Source: Enterococcus mundtii (GTDB lineage Bacteria; Bacillota; Bacilli; Lactobacillales; Enterococcaceae). From it: DNA of 64,000 bases. The stretch spans positions 62,001-126,000 of the forward strand of contig NZ_PUAP01000041.1 of the NCBI RefSeq assembly GCF_002947535.1, written 5' to 3'. Shown piece after piece: positions 47,273-57,236 of this stretch (positions are counted from its first letter, which is position 1; each line of letters opens with the position of its first letter). A program made the translations under genes and the position numbers. The notes beneath the pieces are model-generated. The model made no database searches. It was not told the DNA's origin and saw nothing but the letters and a program-made list of their open reading frames with translations.

Positions 47273-48625
47273 ATGAAAGTAGTAGTAATCGGCTGTACCC
47301 ATGCAGGAACAGCAGCAGTAAAAAGCATCTTAAAAAATAACCCAGAAGCAGATGTTACAGTTTATGAACGTAACGACAATGTTTCATTTTTATCTTGTGG
47401 GATCGCATTGTATGTTGGAGGCGTCGTGAAAGACCCAGCTGGCTTATTTTATTCAAATCCTGAAGAGTTAGCTTCATTAGGTGCGAAAGTAAAAATGGAG
47501 CATGATGTCACTGATGTTGACACAGAAAACAAACAAGTTACAGCGAAAGATCTAAAAACTGGCGAAACTGAAACAGTTTCTTATGACAAATTAGTAATGA
47601 CTACTGGTTCATGGCCAATCATTCCGCCAATCAAAGGGATCGAATCTGAAAATATTCTATTATGTAAAAACTATAACCAAGCAAACGAAATCATTGCAAA
47701 AGCAGAAGAAGCGAAGAAAGTAGTGATCGTTGGTGGTGGTTACATCGGGATCGAATTAGTCGAAGCGTTTGTCGAATCTGGCAAAGAAGTGACATTGATC
47801 GATGGTTTGGATCGTATCTTGAATAAATATCTTGATAAACCATTTACCGATGTGTTAGAAAAAGAATTGGTTGATCGTGGAGTAACTTTAGCTTTAGGTG
47901 AAAACGTTTCTGAGTTCATTCCAGATGAAAATGGCAAAGTGAAACAAGTAACTACAGCTAGCCAAACATTTGATGCGGATATGGTTATTTTGTGTGTTGG
48001 TTTTAGACCAAATACAAAATTAGTTGAAGGTAAAGTAGAAACATTACCAAACGGCGCGATCAAAGTAAATGAGTACATGCAAACAAGCAATCCGGATATT
48101 TTTGCAGCTGGGGATTCAGCTGTTGTCAATTACAACCCAAGTGGCACTCAAAACTACATTCCTTTAGCGACAAATGCTGTCCGTCAAGGGTTATTAGTAG
48201 GAAATAATTTAACAGAGCAAAAAATGGCTTACCGTGGTACACAAGGAACTTCTGGTTTGTACTTGTTCGGTTGGACGATCGGTTCAACAGGTGTGACAAC
48301 AGAAAGTGCACCAATGAATAACTTGGATGTCCAAGCAACATTATTCGAAGATAACTACCGTCCAGAATTCATGCCAACGACTGAAAAAGTCATGATGGAA
48401 TTAGTCTATGAAAAAGGAACAAATCGTATTGTAGGGGCGCAATTCATGTCTAAATACGATATCACTCAATCTGCTAATACGATGTCATTAGCGGTTCAAA
48501 ATAAAATGACTGTTGAAGACTTAGCTCTATCTGACTTCTTCTTCCAACCTCATTTTGACCGCCCTTGGAACTACTTGAATCTTCTTGCACAAGCAGCGCT
48601 AGGAGAAATCGAGACAGCTCAATAA
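47273..48625 (+). CDS. nox: Water-forming NADH oxidase
   Basis: 450 residues, ATG after GGAGGGA. FAD site VIGCTHAGTAAV, redox-active Cys42 in SFLSCGIALYVGG, NADH site IVGGGYIGIELVEAF, and FAAGDSA for FAD. Single active-site Cys and length fit Nox that reduces O2 fully to water, regenerating NAD+ and protecting against oxygen. Monocistronic; terminator downstream. Confidence 0.94.
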   Translation: MKVVVIGCTHAGTAAVKSILKNNPEADVTVYERNDNVSFLSCGIALYVGGVVKDPAGLFYSNPEELASLGAKVKMEHDVTDVDTENKQVTAKDLKTGETETVSYDKLVMTTGSWPIIPPIKGIESENILLCKNYNQANEIIAKAEEAKKVVIVGGGYIGIELVEAFVESGKEVTLIDGLDRILNKYLDKPFTDVLEKELVDRGVTLALGENVSEFIPDENGKVKQVTTASQTFDADMVILCVGFRPNTKLVEGKVETLPNGAIKVNEYMQTSNPDIFAAGDSAVVNYNPSGTQNYIPLATNAVRQGLLVGNNLTEQKMAYRGTQGTSGLYLFGWTIGSTGVTTESAPMNNLDVQATLFEDNYRPEFMPTTEKVMMELVYEKGTNRIVGAQFMSKYDITQSANTMSLAVQNKMTVEDLALSDFFFQPHFDRPWNYLNLLAQAALGEIETAQ

Positions 48626-48645
48626 TTGGTTAAAGCGTGATAGAT

Positions 48646-48690
48646 GAACCATCTGGAAGCAATATTGTTTCTAGATGGTTCTATTTTTTT
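48646..48690 (+). terminator. Terminator after nox
   Basis: GAACCATCT / AGATGGTTC hairpin followed by TATTTTTTT. Confidence 0.85.
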
Positions 48691-48886
48691 CGAACATTAT
48701 TGGCTATTGAAAGGTCAAAACTGATCATTGACACTTTTTGTTTTATTTCTCACGAGATAGGAACGGTTTGTTGCAGACTTCACCAGTTGCAATTAGTTGT
48801 TTTCCTTTGTTTTTTTTGTCAAAATAATAGATGTAATTAATTTCCGACTAAGCAGATACAGCGAGTTGGATCAGAGGAGGATCATT

Positions 48887-49177
48887 ATGGAAAAAGAATA
48901 CTTTGTACAACAAGATAATTTTATTGAAGACTACAAAAAAGTGACAGGAACTGAAAGCATCGATATCGATGCCTTGGCGGAAAAAGTGATCAATCAGCTA
49001 AACGAAACTCAAGCAGAAGAATTCGTTTTATCTGGAGATGAAACGAAAGACGGTGAGGACCATCAATTTCCATTTAGTCGACGGATCTATACTGATGAAA
49101 ATGATGGAACATTGAATACAGAGTACACGTATGAAGGACAACCTTATGAGCTGCGAACGGATGACGAGGTACAATAG
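48887..49177 (+). CDS. Small acidic hypothetical protein
   Basis: 96 residues from ATG 48887 (GAGGAGGATC). Very acidic, many Asp/Glu, no Cys, no hydrophobic segment; contains FPFSRRIYTDENDGTLNTEY. No family recognised. Small soluble cytoplasmic protein located between nox and dnaD. Confidence 0.6.
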   Translation: MEKEYFVQQDNFIEDYKKVTGTESIDIDALAEKVINQLNETQAEEFVLSGDETKDGEDHQFPFSRRIYTDENDGTLNTEYTYEGQPYELRTDDEVQ

Positions 49178-49406
49178 GAAACGTTCTATAGCGCGTATGA
49201 GTGATTGACTAAGCTACTTGTGGATGTAGGACTTCTGGATACAGAAGAGCATATCTTCGCGCAAGCAGCTTTTTCTACTGATATACATATATTCCGAAAA
49301 GTGAAAAGAAGAATAAAAACCATCAAAATGATTTAAAAATTCAACGAATCCTTTCTTGCTTCAATTCTTATTTTTACGTATACTAATTTTAAAGCGAGGG
49401 ATATTA

Positions 49407-50111
49407 ATGTTGAATTTAGAAAACTATTTAAAAGCTGGTCAAACGATCGTTTCCAATCTTTTGCTGAAAAATTATCATCGTATCGGCTTACAAGCAGATG
49501 AATTTTTATTTATTTTACAGTTGCATATGGCACAGTCAGAAGGGGATTCTTTTCCAGATCTGATGATCATTTCCCAGAATATGGGCGTCAAGCAAGAAAA
49601 AGTTTTTCAAATCTTGAATCGATTGGTCAGTGGTCATTTCATAGCAATTGAAACTACACTTATCGATGGACGTAAAGCAGATCGTTATGATTTGACGCCT
49701 ACTTATGCGCATCTAGAAAGACTATTAGAAAAAGACTCTCTAAAGCAAGAAGAAGAAGTGCATGAAAAAACGACACGCTCAGTCTATCAATTATTTGAAC
49801 AAGAATTTGGACGTCCGCTATCCTCTATCGAATTCCAGCGAATTGGACAATGGTTGGAAGAGGACCATTATCATCCTGAAATTTTGAAACTAGCTTTACG
49901 AGAGGCAGTATTGAATCAAGCGTATAGTTTCAATTATATCGACCGTATCTTATTGTCTTGGGAACGGAAAAATCTAAAAACCAAACAACAAGTAGAAGAA
50001 GATCAAAAACGCAGAAAGCAGCAACTGCTTCAAAAAGAAATCGATCAGCCAGCCCAACAAGAAGAGCTGCCAAAAGTATCATTGAAGAATTGGCTGGAAG
50101 AATGGGAGTAA
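49407..50111 (+). CDS. dnaD: DNA replication initiation protein DnaD
   Basis: 234 residues from ATG 49407. N-terminal winged-helix DDBH1 (FLFILQLHMAQSEGDSFPDLMIISQNMGVKQEKVFQILNRLVSGHF) and C-terminal DDBH2 with the YxxxIxxxW-like motif (YIDRILLSWERKNL). Remodels DNA with DnaA and loads helicase. Followed directly by nth, a conserved Firmicutes pair. Confidence 0.94.
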   Translation: MLNLENYLKAGQTIVSNLLLKNYHRIGLQADEFLFILQLHMAQSEGDSFPDLMIISQNMGVKQEKVFQILNRLVSGHFIAIETTLIDGRKADRYDLTPTYAHLERLLEKDSLKQEEEVHEKTTRSVYQLFEQEFGRPLSSIEFQRIGQWLEEDHYHPEILKLALREAVLNQAYSFNYIDRILLSWERKNLKTKQQVEEDQKRRKQQLLQKEIDQPAQQEELPKVSLKNWLEEWE

Positions 50112-50112
50112 T

Positions 50113-50778
50113 ATGTTAGGTAAACAACGTACGATGGAAGCTTTTGAGAAAATGTATGAGATGTTTCCAGAAGCGCATGGAGAATTACAGCATAAGAATC
50201 CATATGAATTATTGATTGCCGTCATTTTAAGCGCACAAGCAACAGACGTTTCGGTCAATAAGGCGACACCTGCTTTATTTGAAGCTTTTCCAACCCCAGA
50301 AGACTTAGCTCAAGCCCCACTTGAAGAGATCATACCAAAAATCAAAACAATTGGATTGTATCGGAATAAAGCAAAAAACATCAAAGCATGTGCGCAGCAG
50401 CTGATTGATCAGTTTGGAGGACAGGTCCCTCAAACTAGAGAAGAGCTTGTCTCATTACCTGGTGTAGGTAGAAAAACAGCGAATGTGGTGCTTGGAGATG
50501 CGTTTGGGGTGCCAGCTATAGCAGTTGATACTCACGTAGAACGTGTGACGAAACGACTAAGGATCTGTAAATTGGATGCGTCAGTTCAAGAAGTTGAACA
50601 AACACTGATGAAAAAGGTACCAGAAGATCTGTGGGTAAAAACGCATCATACATTGATTTTCTTCGGACGGTATCATTGTACTGCTAGAAGTCCACGTTGT
50701 GAAGTATGTCCTTTATTGGATATGTGCCAAGATGGAAAAATGCGTATGAAAAATCCTGCCAATAAAAATATAAAATAA
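50113..50778 (+). CDS. nth: Endonuclease III
   Basis: 221 residues; starts one nt after the dnaD stop. HhH-GPD glycosylase: LPGVGRKTANVVLGDAF with catalytic Asp in VDTHVERV; iron-sulfur cluster cysteines C-x6-C-x2-C-x5-C at CTARSPRCEVCPLLDMC. Removes oxidised pyrimidines and cuts the abasic site. Confidence 0.96.
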   Translation: MLGKQRTMEAFEKMYEMFPEAHGELQHKNPYELLIAVILSAQATDVSVNKATPALFEAFPTPEDLAQAPLEEIIPKIKTIGLYRNKAKNIKACAQQLIDQFGGQVPQTREELVSLPGVGRKTANVVLGDAFGVPAIAVDTHVERVTKRLRICKLDASVQEVEQTLMKKVPEDLWVKTHHTLIFFGRYHCTARSPRCEVCPLLDMCQDGKMRMKNPANKNIK

Positions 50779-51188
50779 GCAAACAGCGTTGAAATCAATC
50801 GCGATGTGTAGTGACCTCAAAAAGTTACGCTTTTATAGAGTGGAGAAATCCACTCTTTTTTTATGCAATAAAATAAGGATTAAGCACCATCTTGAAAAGG
50901 GAGTTATGGAAGGGAAAGGCTTGCCAATTGTTTATAACATTACAAGAAATTATCCTTGATCAGATAGATAATAATATTGTTGACTAAAAAAATAAGCAAG
51001 TGCCTTATTAATATAAAAATAAGTTAGTTATTTTATTATGATGTTTTTTGTATATTTTATTAAATGTTTATTTTAAAATCAAGTAATTATAACAGAGTAA
51101 ATTTATTTATTTTATTTTAAGTGTGTTATATTTGTTGTTTTAAAAAACTGAGGCTTGTGTTAGAATTTAATTATAGAGGAGGAATTAT
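50779..51188. other. Intergenic region nth - lipoprotein
   Basis: 410 nt, AT-rich. It contains the nth terminator (50837-50863) and then nothing clear except the lipoprotein promoter near 51150 (TTAGAAT-like -10). Marks the shift to the accessory region. Confidence 0.6.
50837..50863 (+). terminator. Terminator after nth
   Basis: AGAGTGGA-gaaa-TCCACTCT followed by TTTTTTAT. Confidence 0.88.
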
Positions 51189-51764
51189 ATGATTAAAAAA
51201 ACATTACTTTTATCAACTTTAGTTTTAACAATGGCTGGATGTGCTGCATCTGCCCAAGGAGAAGATACAACTAGTACAACAAATGAATCACAGGTGGAAA
51301 CACCAGTCATTACTCTTTCAGATGTGGAAGAAGCGCAACAAGAATGGGCAGAAAATATTATCGCTATTGGTGAAGCTAGCTTAGAAAGTGACGAAAAAGC
51401 CGAAGAAAAGGCGCTTGAGACACTTGAAAACCTTTATGCTTACGATGATGGTCAAGTACTCTTCAAACCAACTAAAGCTGCGGAAGTACCATTTCGTGGA
51501 ACAAAAGATGAAGCCTTATCTTATTTTGTTGGTGGAGACATCGCAGAAGATGGTGGATTTGCCTTAGAACCTTGGACAGATATCCGCTTTGATAATCACG
51601 ACACGATCTTAAACGGCGATACAGCGATTTCTTCAGGTGTATATTATTTTACTTCTGGGGAAACCAACGAAGAAGTCAAAGTTGAATACACATTTGGCTA
51701 TATCATGGATGAAGACGGTGACTTGAAAATCCAGTTACATCACTCAAGCGTACCATTCGGATAA
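51189..51764 (+). CDS. Lipoprotein with NTF2/SnoaL-like domain
   Basis: 191 residues, ATG after GAGGAGGAATT. Signal peptide with lipobox TMAGC (about residues 14-18), a Thr-rich stretch, then a domain (residues 40-190) like SnoaL/NTF2 folds often mislabelled phosphoribosyl-AMP cyclohydrolase: FKPTKAAEVPFRGTKDEALSYFVGG, IRFDNHDTILNGDTAISSGVYYF. Anchored at the outer face; role unknown. Confidence 0.72.
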   Translation: MIKKTLLLSTLVLTMAGCAASAQGEDTTSTTNESQVETPVITLSDVEEAQQEWAENIIAIGEASLESDEKAEEKALETLENLYAYDDGQVLFKPTKAAEVPFRGTKDEALSYFVGGDIAEDGGFALEPWTDIRFDNHDTILNGDTAISSGVYYFTSGETNEEVKVEYTFGYIMDEDGDLKIQLHHSSVPFG

Positions 51765-51796
51765 GAGAGATATGTGTTGCTGTATCATCTAAATGA

Positions 51797-51864
51797 TTGA
51801 CTATCCTACTTGATCTTTTAACACTTCCACCATTTAAGATTGATACATAATGTAGGATAGTCAA
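51797..51864. repeat. 13-nt inverted repeat downstream of the lipoprotein
   Basis: TTGACTATCCTAC (51797-51809) and GTAGGATAGTCAA (51852-51864) are perfectly complementary, 42 nt apart. Not a terminator by sequence context. May be a hairpin RNA or remnant of a repeat element. Confidence 0.7.
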
Positions 51865-51927
51865 ACGAATCCCCGGAATAAATTATAGGTATTAACTGAA
51901 ATGATTTTAAGAAATATTTGCAAAGCG

Positions 51928-51973
51928 ACTGGAGGATCAAACGAGTCAACTCGTTGGTTCTTCAGTTTTTTTT
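51928..51973 (+). terminator. Terminator-like hairpin in the long intergenic region
   Basis: ACTG-gAGGATCAAACGAGT / AACTCGTTgGTTCTTCAGT hairpin followed by TTTTTTT. Confidence 0.75.
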
Positions 51974-52305
51974 GCTAGGAGCCGTGTGCAAATGAATCAA
52001 TAAATTTCTCTTAAATTTATTGGATTAAAATAAATTAAAAAATATAATTATTGGAATTTTAGCGCGAAATATTTTAATATTAAATTGTACTTGTTTTTTT
52101 ATAATAGTTATTTTAGGTTATTCTTAAAAAGAGAACGAAGGTTTACTCCGTTTTTATGTTAAATAATTACTATAAATCAACAAGTATATTTTGTTTCCTG
52201 AATAGTAAGAATATTTTTACTATTTAAGAATAAAAAGTAGAATTTGAGGTGATGTTATAATATTAGAACTTTACATTTCAACTATAGATTGAGGAGAAAA
52301 TAAAT
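51974..52305. other. AT-rich leader before the first Mga-like gene
   Basis: No gene seen. AATAGTAA-N8-TTACTATT (52201-52224) is a perfect inverted repeat about 80 nt before the start, a possible operator. Confidence 0.5.
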
Positions 52306-53802
52306 ATGCTGCCAGATAAACTAATATTATTATTCATTACAAAAACACAATTTTTACAAATGAAGGTATTAAAAGAAATGAAACATGGAGCAGTCTCAAT
52401 AAAAAAGCTGGAAGATGAAATGGATCTAACAAAAAGACAAGCAAGGAAGATACTTCAAAATTTGATGACAGAATATGAAGAAAGTGGATTCTCAAAGAAA
52501 ACGCACACTTCTTTGATTCTAGATAAAGATGAATTGCGCTGTGTGCCACAACTAATAGATACGGAATATCTCGAGTTGATCAATATTTTTCAAGAAAGAT
52601 ATTTTGCAGAGTCAAATTTGTATCAGACATTGTTATATGTGTTGGAAAAAAGGAAATTCAGTGTTTCAGATATCGCAAAATATCTAATCTATAGTGAATC
52701 ACATGTATACAAACTTTTAGGAAAGTTGAAAGAATTGTTTCAATTATTAAAAATCGATATTCGATTGATGAAGATCAATGAAACATTGATTGAGTTAACA
52801 GGTAGTGAATCTACTATACGTATGTTGCATTATCTGGGAATTGCAGTCATTTCAAAAGGAAACTATTGGTTGTTCAAAACGATTACACAAGAAGAAGTAA
52901 TCAACTTACGCTTATCCATCAACTTTGATCATTACCAAAATTTATCTCCGCTTGGAAAAAAGCGTATCAACTATCTATTAGCGGTCAGTTTGATATCATT
53001 GAAAAACGGGTATCAAATCCAGGATCTACCCTCAGAACTCGTGGAGCTGGGAGAAACAGTCTATAAGGAGGAGATGGATGCATGTTTAGAAAAGCTGACT
53101 ATCAAAAAGATGATAGATGGAACAAATGCACGAAATGAATGTATTCATTTCGCCTTTCTATCCAACTATTTTGCACAAGATTTAAATAAGAAAGAAGAAA
53201 AAGAAGAACTAGGAAGAAAGCTAGGGGAGCTAAAGAAGAATTCAATCGTCACCAAGTGTAAAAAATTACTCACGTGCATGATTGATTACTTTCATATACC
53301 AGAAACGATTTTTTACCAACTACTCTATTATTTGACAAACAAATTAGTCACTATCCATCATTTGGAATTATATAAATTTATGCCTATATACCATGATGCA
53401 CTACCAACAAATCGTTATAGCTCCTATATAGAGCGTTGCATTGATAAAAACTTAAAACCTTACCAAAATGAACCTTCTTACAATCACATCAAAAATAGTT
53501 TTGTGCAAGTCATCTTAGGAAGCTTGGCCTCCAACAGTCTTAAATCTGAACATAAAGTTTATGTGGAATTTTTTAACCTTCCAGAATCTAAAAATATAGT
53601 CGAAAATGTTATTACTCATTACTACAATAATAAACGAATAAAAATCGTAGAATCGTATGATCATGCTGATATCGTTATTTCGGATACCCATGGATATGAA
53701 GATAAAGATTTATTTTATTTTAAGCATATATCGGATAAGGATTCATGGACGAGGTTGGGATCGTATTTTAATAAAGTCATCGTAAATACGTACAAATTTT
53801 GA
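52306..53802 (+). CDS. Mga-like transcriptional regulator 1
   Basis: 498 residues, ATG after GAGGAGAAA. N-terminal HTH (SIKKLEDEMDLTKRQARKILQNLM) and a second Mga-type helix-turn-helix (YQTLLYVLEKRKFSVSDIAKYLIYSESHVYKLLGKLKELF); central PRD-like helical region; C-terminal EIIB-like domain (DIVISDTHGYE...FYFKHISDKD). Mga/AtxA family members respond to PTS state and control surface or virulence genes. Next gene encodes a secreted LPMO, a plausible target. AT-rich. Confidence 0.85.
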   Translation: MLPDKLILLFITKTQFLQMKVLKEMKHGAVSIKKLEDEMDLTKRQARKILQNLMTEYEESGFSKKTHTSLILDKDELRCVPQLIDTEYLELINIFQERYFAESNLYQTLLYVLEKRKFSVSDIAKYLIYSESHVYKLLGKLKELFQLLKIDIRLMKINETLIELTGSESTIRMLHYLGIAVISKGNYWLFKTITQEEVINLRLSINFDHYQNLSPLGKKRINYLLAVSLISLKNGYQIQDLPSELVELGETVYKEEMDACLEKLTIKKMIDGTNARNECIHFAFLSNYFAQDLNKKEEKEELGRKLGELKKNSIVTKCKKLLTCMIDYFHIPETIFYQLLYYLTNKLVTIHHLELYKFMPIYHDALPTNRYSSYIERCIDKNLKPYQNEPSYNHIKNSFVQVILGSLASNSLKSEHKVYVEFFNLPESKNIVENVITHYYNNKRIKIVESYDHADIVISDTHGYEDKDLFYFKHISDKDSWTRLGSYFNKVIVNTYKF

Positions 53803-54063
53803 CCATCGATTAACTAAATAACATAATCAGATACGATAAATCGAAGTTATTTGCCAAATCTGTTTATCATCTCTTGGTTTAAATGAACAAAAACTGAATA
53901 ATAGTTTTATTTTTCACAAGTTATGAATGCATATATATAAAGTTTTTTATGTTTTTTATATGCGTTCTTGTGATTTGTTGATCAATATATGTTTGCTATT
54001 TTTAAATAAGTTATTATGTTATAAAAATAATGTAACAAAAAAATATTGGAAGGAAGGTATGAT

Positions 54064-55416
54064 ATGAAAAAAAGATTATTGGGTAGTGTTGTATTGGTTT
54101 TAAGTCTAGGAGGAATCATTTTTGGAGCGACAAAAGATGTTTCTGCACATGGGTATGTAAGGGAGCCGATCAGTCGTGGATACCAAGGTTCATTAGATGC
54201 TCGCACCAACTGGACTGCAGCATTTCAGAAGTATGGGGCAGTGATCAATGAGCCACAATCTTTAGAAGCATTGAAAGGCTTCCCAGCAGCAGGACCAGCG
54301 GATGGACGAATTGCTTCTGCAAATGGCGCGTTAGGTTTTCAGTTAGATCAACAGACATCCACGTTATGGACAAAGCAAGATATCAGTACTGGTCCTAATA
54401 ATTTCACTTGGCATTTTACTGCAAATCATCGGACTGCGAAATATCATTACTACATCACGAAAAATGGTTGGGATCAAAACAAGCCACTTGCGAGAGAAGA
54501 TCTAGAACTATTATCTGAGATCGATGGTGGTGGACAATCTTCTGCGAATATTAGCGCAACACACACAGTCAATATTCCAGAAGACCGAATGGGCTATCAC
54601 GTTATTTTAGCCATTTGGGATATTAGTGATACTGCGAATGCCTTTTACAATGTGATTGACGCGAATATCAAAAATAATGGAGCGATACCAGTCGTACCAA
54701 ATAAACCAACAAATGTCAAAGCAGTGAACACGACAAAACAGTCAGTCTCACTATCATGGGATGCGCAAGCAACTGTTGAAAAATACAATGTGTACCGTGA
54801 TGGCCAACTGATTACCACAACTTCTGCGAACAATTATCAAGATAATCAATTAACAGCAAATACCACGTATAAGTATGAAATCGAAGCAGTATCGTTCAAC
54901 GGACAAGTATCTGAAAAGAGTGATGCGCTTCATGTGACAACTTTAGCTGATAGTGAAGTTGAAGTGCCAACAAGTCCAGGTAACTTACATTCAATGGGCG
55001 AAACGGTGAATTCAATCTCGTTGATGTGGAATCCTTCGAGCCACTCTACAGGAATCAAAACATATGAAATTTATAGAGATGGCCAATTAGTTGGTCAAAC
55101 TGCGAATACAACTTATCTGGATACTGGGTTGAATGCTGGGACTCAGTATACGTATACGATCAAAGCAGTGAGTAATGATTCTATTCGATCAGAGGCAAGT
55201 AATCGCTTAGTGATTTCAACAAAAACAAATGAAATTGCACCACCGAGTGAACATCGTCAATTTGAGTTAGGAAGTTTAACTAATCCAGTGCTGTACACAA
55301 AAGATGAAATCGTCTTCCATGAAGGTAAACTGTATACAACATTAGTGACTCATTATAACTATGGTGATCCATCTTGGGCGCCAGATAGTGCAGCTAGTTT
55401 ATTTAGAATTAAATAA
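54064..55416 (+). CDS. Secreted AA10 lytic polysaccharide monooxygenase with FnIII repeats and CBM5/12
   Basis: 450 residues from ATG 54064 (GGAAGG upstream). Signal peptide cleaved at SA-HGYV so that His29 becomes the N-terminal copper ligand; His122 in TANHRTAKYHYY is the second brace histidine. LPMO domain 29-200, FnIII modules about 205-295 and 305-395, and a C-terminal chitin-binding CBM5/12 (EIVFHEGKLYTTLVTHYNYGDPSWAPDS). Oxidatively cleaves chitin or related polymers; resembles enterococcal EfaCBM33/GbpA-type proteins. Flanked by two Mga-like regulators. Confidence 0.92.
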   Translation: MKKRLLGSVVLVLSLGGIIFGATKDVSAHGYVREPISRGYQGSLDARTNWTAAFQKYGAVINEPQSLEALKGFPAAGPADGRIASANGALGFQLDQQTSTLWTKQDISTGPNNFTWHFTANHRTAKYHYYITKNGWDQNKPLAREDLELLSEIDGGGQSSANISATHTVNIPEDRMGYHVILAIWDISDTANAFYNVIDANIKNNGAIPVVPNKPTNVKAVNTTKQSVSLSWDAQATVEKYNVYRDGQLITTTSANNYQDNQLTANTTYKYEIEAVSFNGQVSEKSDALHVTTLADSEVEVPTSPGNLHSMGETVNSISLMWNPSSHSTGIKTYEIYRDGQLVGQTANTTYLDTGLNAGTQYTYTIKAVSNDSIRSEASNRLVISTKTNEIAPPSEHRQFELGSLTNPVLYTKDEIVFHEGKLYTTLVTHYNYGDPSWAPDSAASLFRIK

Positions 55417-55555
55417 CTTTTAAAAGTTTTTTTACTCTTTTGAATTCTCTCAAGATCTCAATAGAATATTTTTTTTAAAAGAGTATGAAACAGCGAAGGG
55501 CCATTTATTGGAAATAAATAAAAATAGTGGGATATTGTTATTAATTACGCCTTAG

Positions 55556-55588
55556 AGAGGCTATACAATTTGTATAGCCTCTTTTTTC
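55556..55588 (+). terminator. Terminator after the LPMO gene
   Basis: AGAGGCTATACAA / TTGTATAGCCTCT hairpin with T-run. Confidence 0.9.
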
Positions 55589-55740
55589 TTGTTATCTCTC
55601 AAATCTAAGATCTATAAAAAAACTTTAAAAAAACTTCGTCTTCTAAAGAAATTTTTTTCTCTAAGTCGGGAAATACAATACCTCGAAATAAAAAAACATA
55701 TTGTTTATAGTGAAGTTGTTATGTGAAAGGGGGAAGGTAA

Positions 55741-57201
55741 GTGGAAGAGATTCTTGAACGATTAATATCGAATGATTACAAAAAACGTGTCGTATTTATC
55801 TTGAATACTTTAGAGCGAAGAAAAAATGTGACCGTTCAATATCTTGCAAAAAGTCTCAAAGTAACTAGAAGAACGATTACCAATGATTTAAAAGCGATTC
55901 AAGATGAATTTTCCGACACAATTGAAATATTGACTTCCTATAAAGGGGTCAGCATGTTTGTATTGAACCATTTTAAGTTATTCGAGAAAAAAAAATCTTA
56001 TTACATGAATGAAGACTTAGTAAAAGTGACAACAAGTATCCTTACAGGTGAACTGAAGCAGGTGATCGATTGGAGCTGGGAATTACACTACTGTGAGAAA
56101 ACAGTGATCCAAAAAATGCGAAAGCTAAAGAAAATCTGCCATCAATATGGTTTGAATTTAAAACTTTCACCGGTTGAATTTATAGGGAAAGAAATCAGAA
56201 TCAGAAAACTGTTTATTGATCTTTACATTAAATCAGCATATCTAGAAATCGAAGATCATTGCCCCTATAAAAATGAAATGGAAGAAATAACCAAAATCGT
56301 TTTGGCGTTATGTTCGGATGTTTCCCAATCAATCACAAAGAAAATACTTGCTTTAACTTTTATCCGGTTTGGAAAAGACAAATTATATATCCAGTCGCGA
56401 TTGTTAGATTGGTTTAGAAACAATCCCTTAACGAATCAATTATTCGTTGAATTTATTCAATTAGATTGTTTCAAGACCTACTCTAAAGAAGTCATTTTTG
56501 AAGAATGTTGTTTTATAGCTTGTATGATCCATTTACATGAATGTTATTACACAGAGATAGAAAAACACAATAAAGGATTTGCAGAATACTTTGGTTTTTC
56601 TGAGACAGTCAAACATTTGGTTTTAGATCTCAAGAGTGTTCTTGGGAATCGGATTCAAGTCGATAATGAGCAACTGTATTCAATTGTCAATTGCTTTTTA
56701 TTTCAAGAGAAAATCAAACAGGAACTTGAAATAGATTTTTCATATAACGATGAAGAATCGGCGATGCTGATTGATTCAATCAACCGGCGACTATATAAAG
56801 AAATGAATACGGTCATCAAAAAAAATAAAGCGATCCAAAAGAATTTCCTGCAAAAAAGATGTGCTTCGTCATTTACTTCTGACTTATTACTTTTCTTATA
56901 TACGAACAAGGCATGTGAAGTTTTAAGTACAGTTGTTGTTGCATTGAAACGAGGATTTTTAACGGATTTTGCTTTAAATGAAATTATTGAAAGATATCTA
57001 CACACCAGAGCAAGCATTATGTACCAGGAACAATTGGAAACCATTGAAAATCCACTTGACGTAGATATATTAGTGACAAATATACTACCATTTCCGTATC
57101 AAGTTGGTGATAAAACCAAAATGTTTTATCTACCAGAAAAAGCAGATATTGACCGAACGATGGACATCGTTTCAGACTTGCTCGTTACGGATTTTAGATA
57201 A
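55741..57201 (+). CDS. Mga-like transcriptional regulator 2
   Basis: 486 residues from GTG 55741 (GGGGGAAGG upstream). HTH segments: NVTVQYLAKSLKVTRRTITNDLKAIQDEF and a second (CEKTVIQKMRKLKKICHQYG); helical middle; C-terminal region ending in DVDILVTNILPFPYQ, an EIIB-like strand pattern. Same family as regulator 1 but clearly diverged. It lies 35 nt upstream of the VirD4 gene on the same strand with no terminator between, so the two may be one operon. Confidence 0.83.
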   Translation: MEEILERLISNDYKKRVVFILNTLERRKNVTVQYLAKSLKVTRRTITNDLKAIQDEFSDTIEILTSYKGVSMFVLNHFKLFEKKKSYYMNEDLVKVTTSILTGELKQVIDWSWELHYCEKTVIQKMRKLKKICHQYGLNLKLSPVEFIGKEIRIRKLFIDLYIKSAYLEIEDHCPYKNEMEEITKIVLALCSDVSQSITKKILALTFIRFGKDKLYIQSRLLDWFRNNPLTNQLFVEFIQLDCFKTYSKEVIFEECCFIACMIHLHECYYTEIEKHNKGFAEYFGFSETVKHLVLDLKSVLGNRIQVDNEQLYSIVNCFLFQEKIKQELEIDFSYNDEESAMLIDSINRRLYKEMNTVIKKNKAIQKNFLQKRCASSFTSDLLLFLYTNKACEVLSTVVVALKRGFLTDFALNEIIERYLHTRASIMYQEQLETIENPLDVDILVTNILPFPYQVGDKTKMFYLPEKADIDRTMDIVSDLLVTDFR

Positions 57202-57236
57202 TAACAAAGATCACTTATGTCGTTTAGGAGGGCAAG

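Noticed and set aside
55741-57201. Regulator 2 as a recent duplicate of regulator 1
   Set aside because: The two share fold pattern but little obvious sequence identity by eye.
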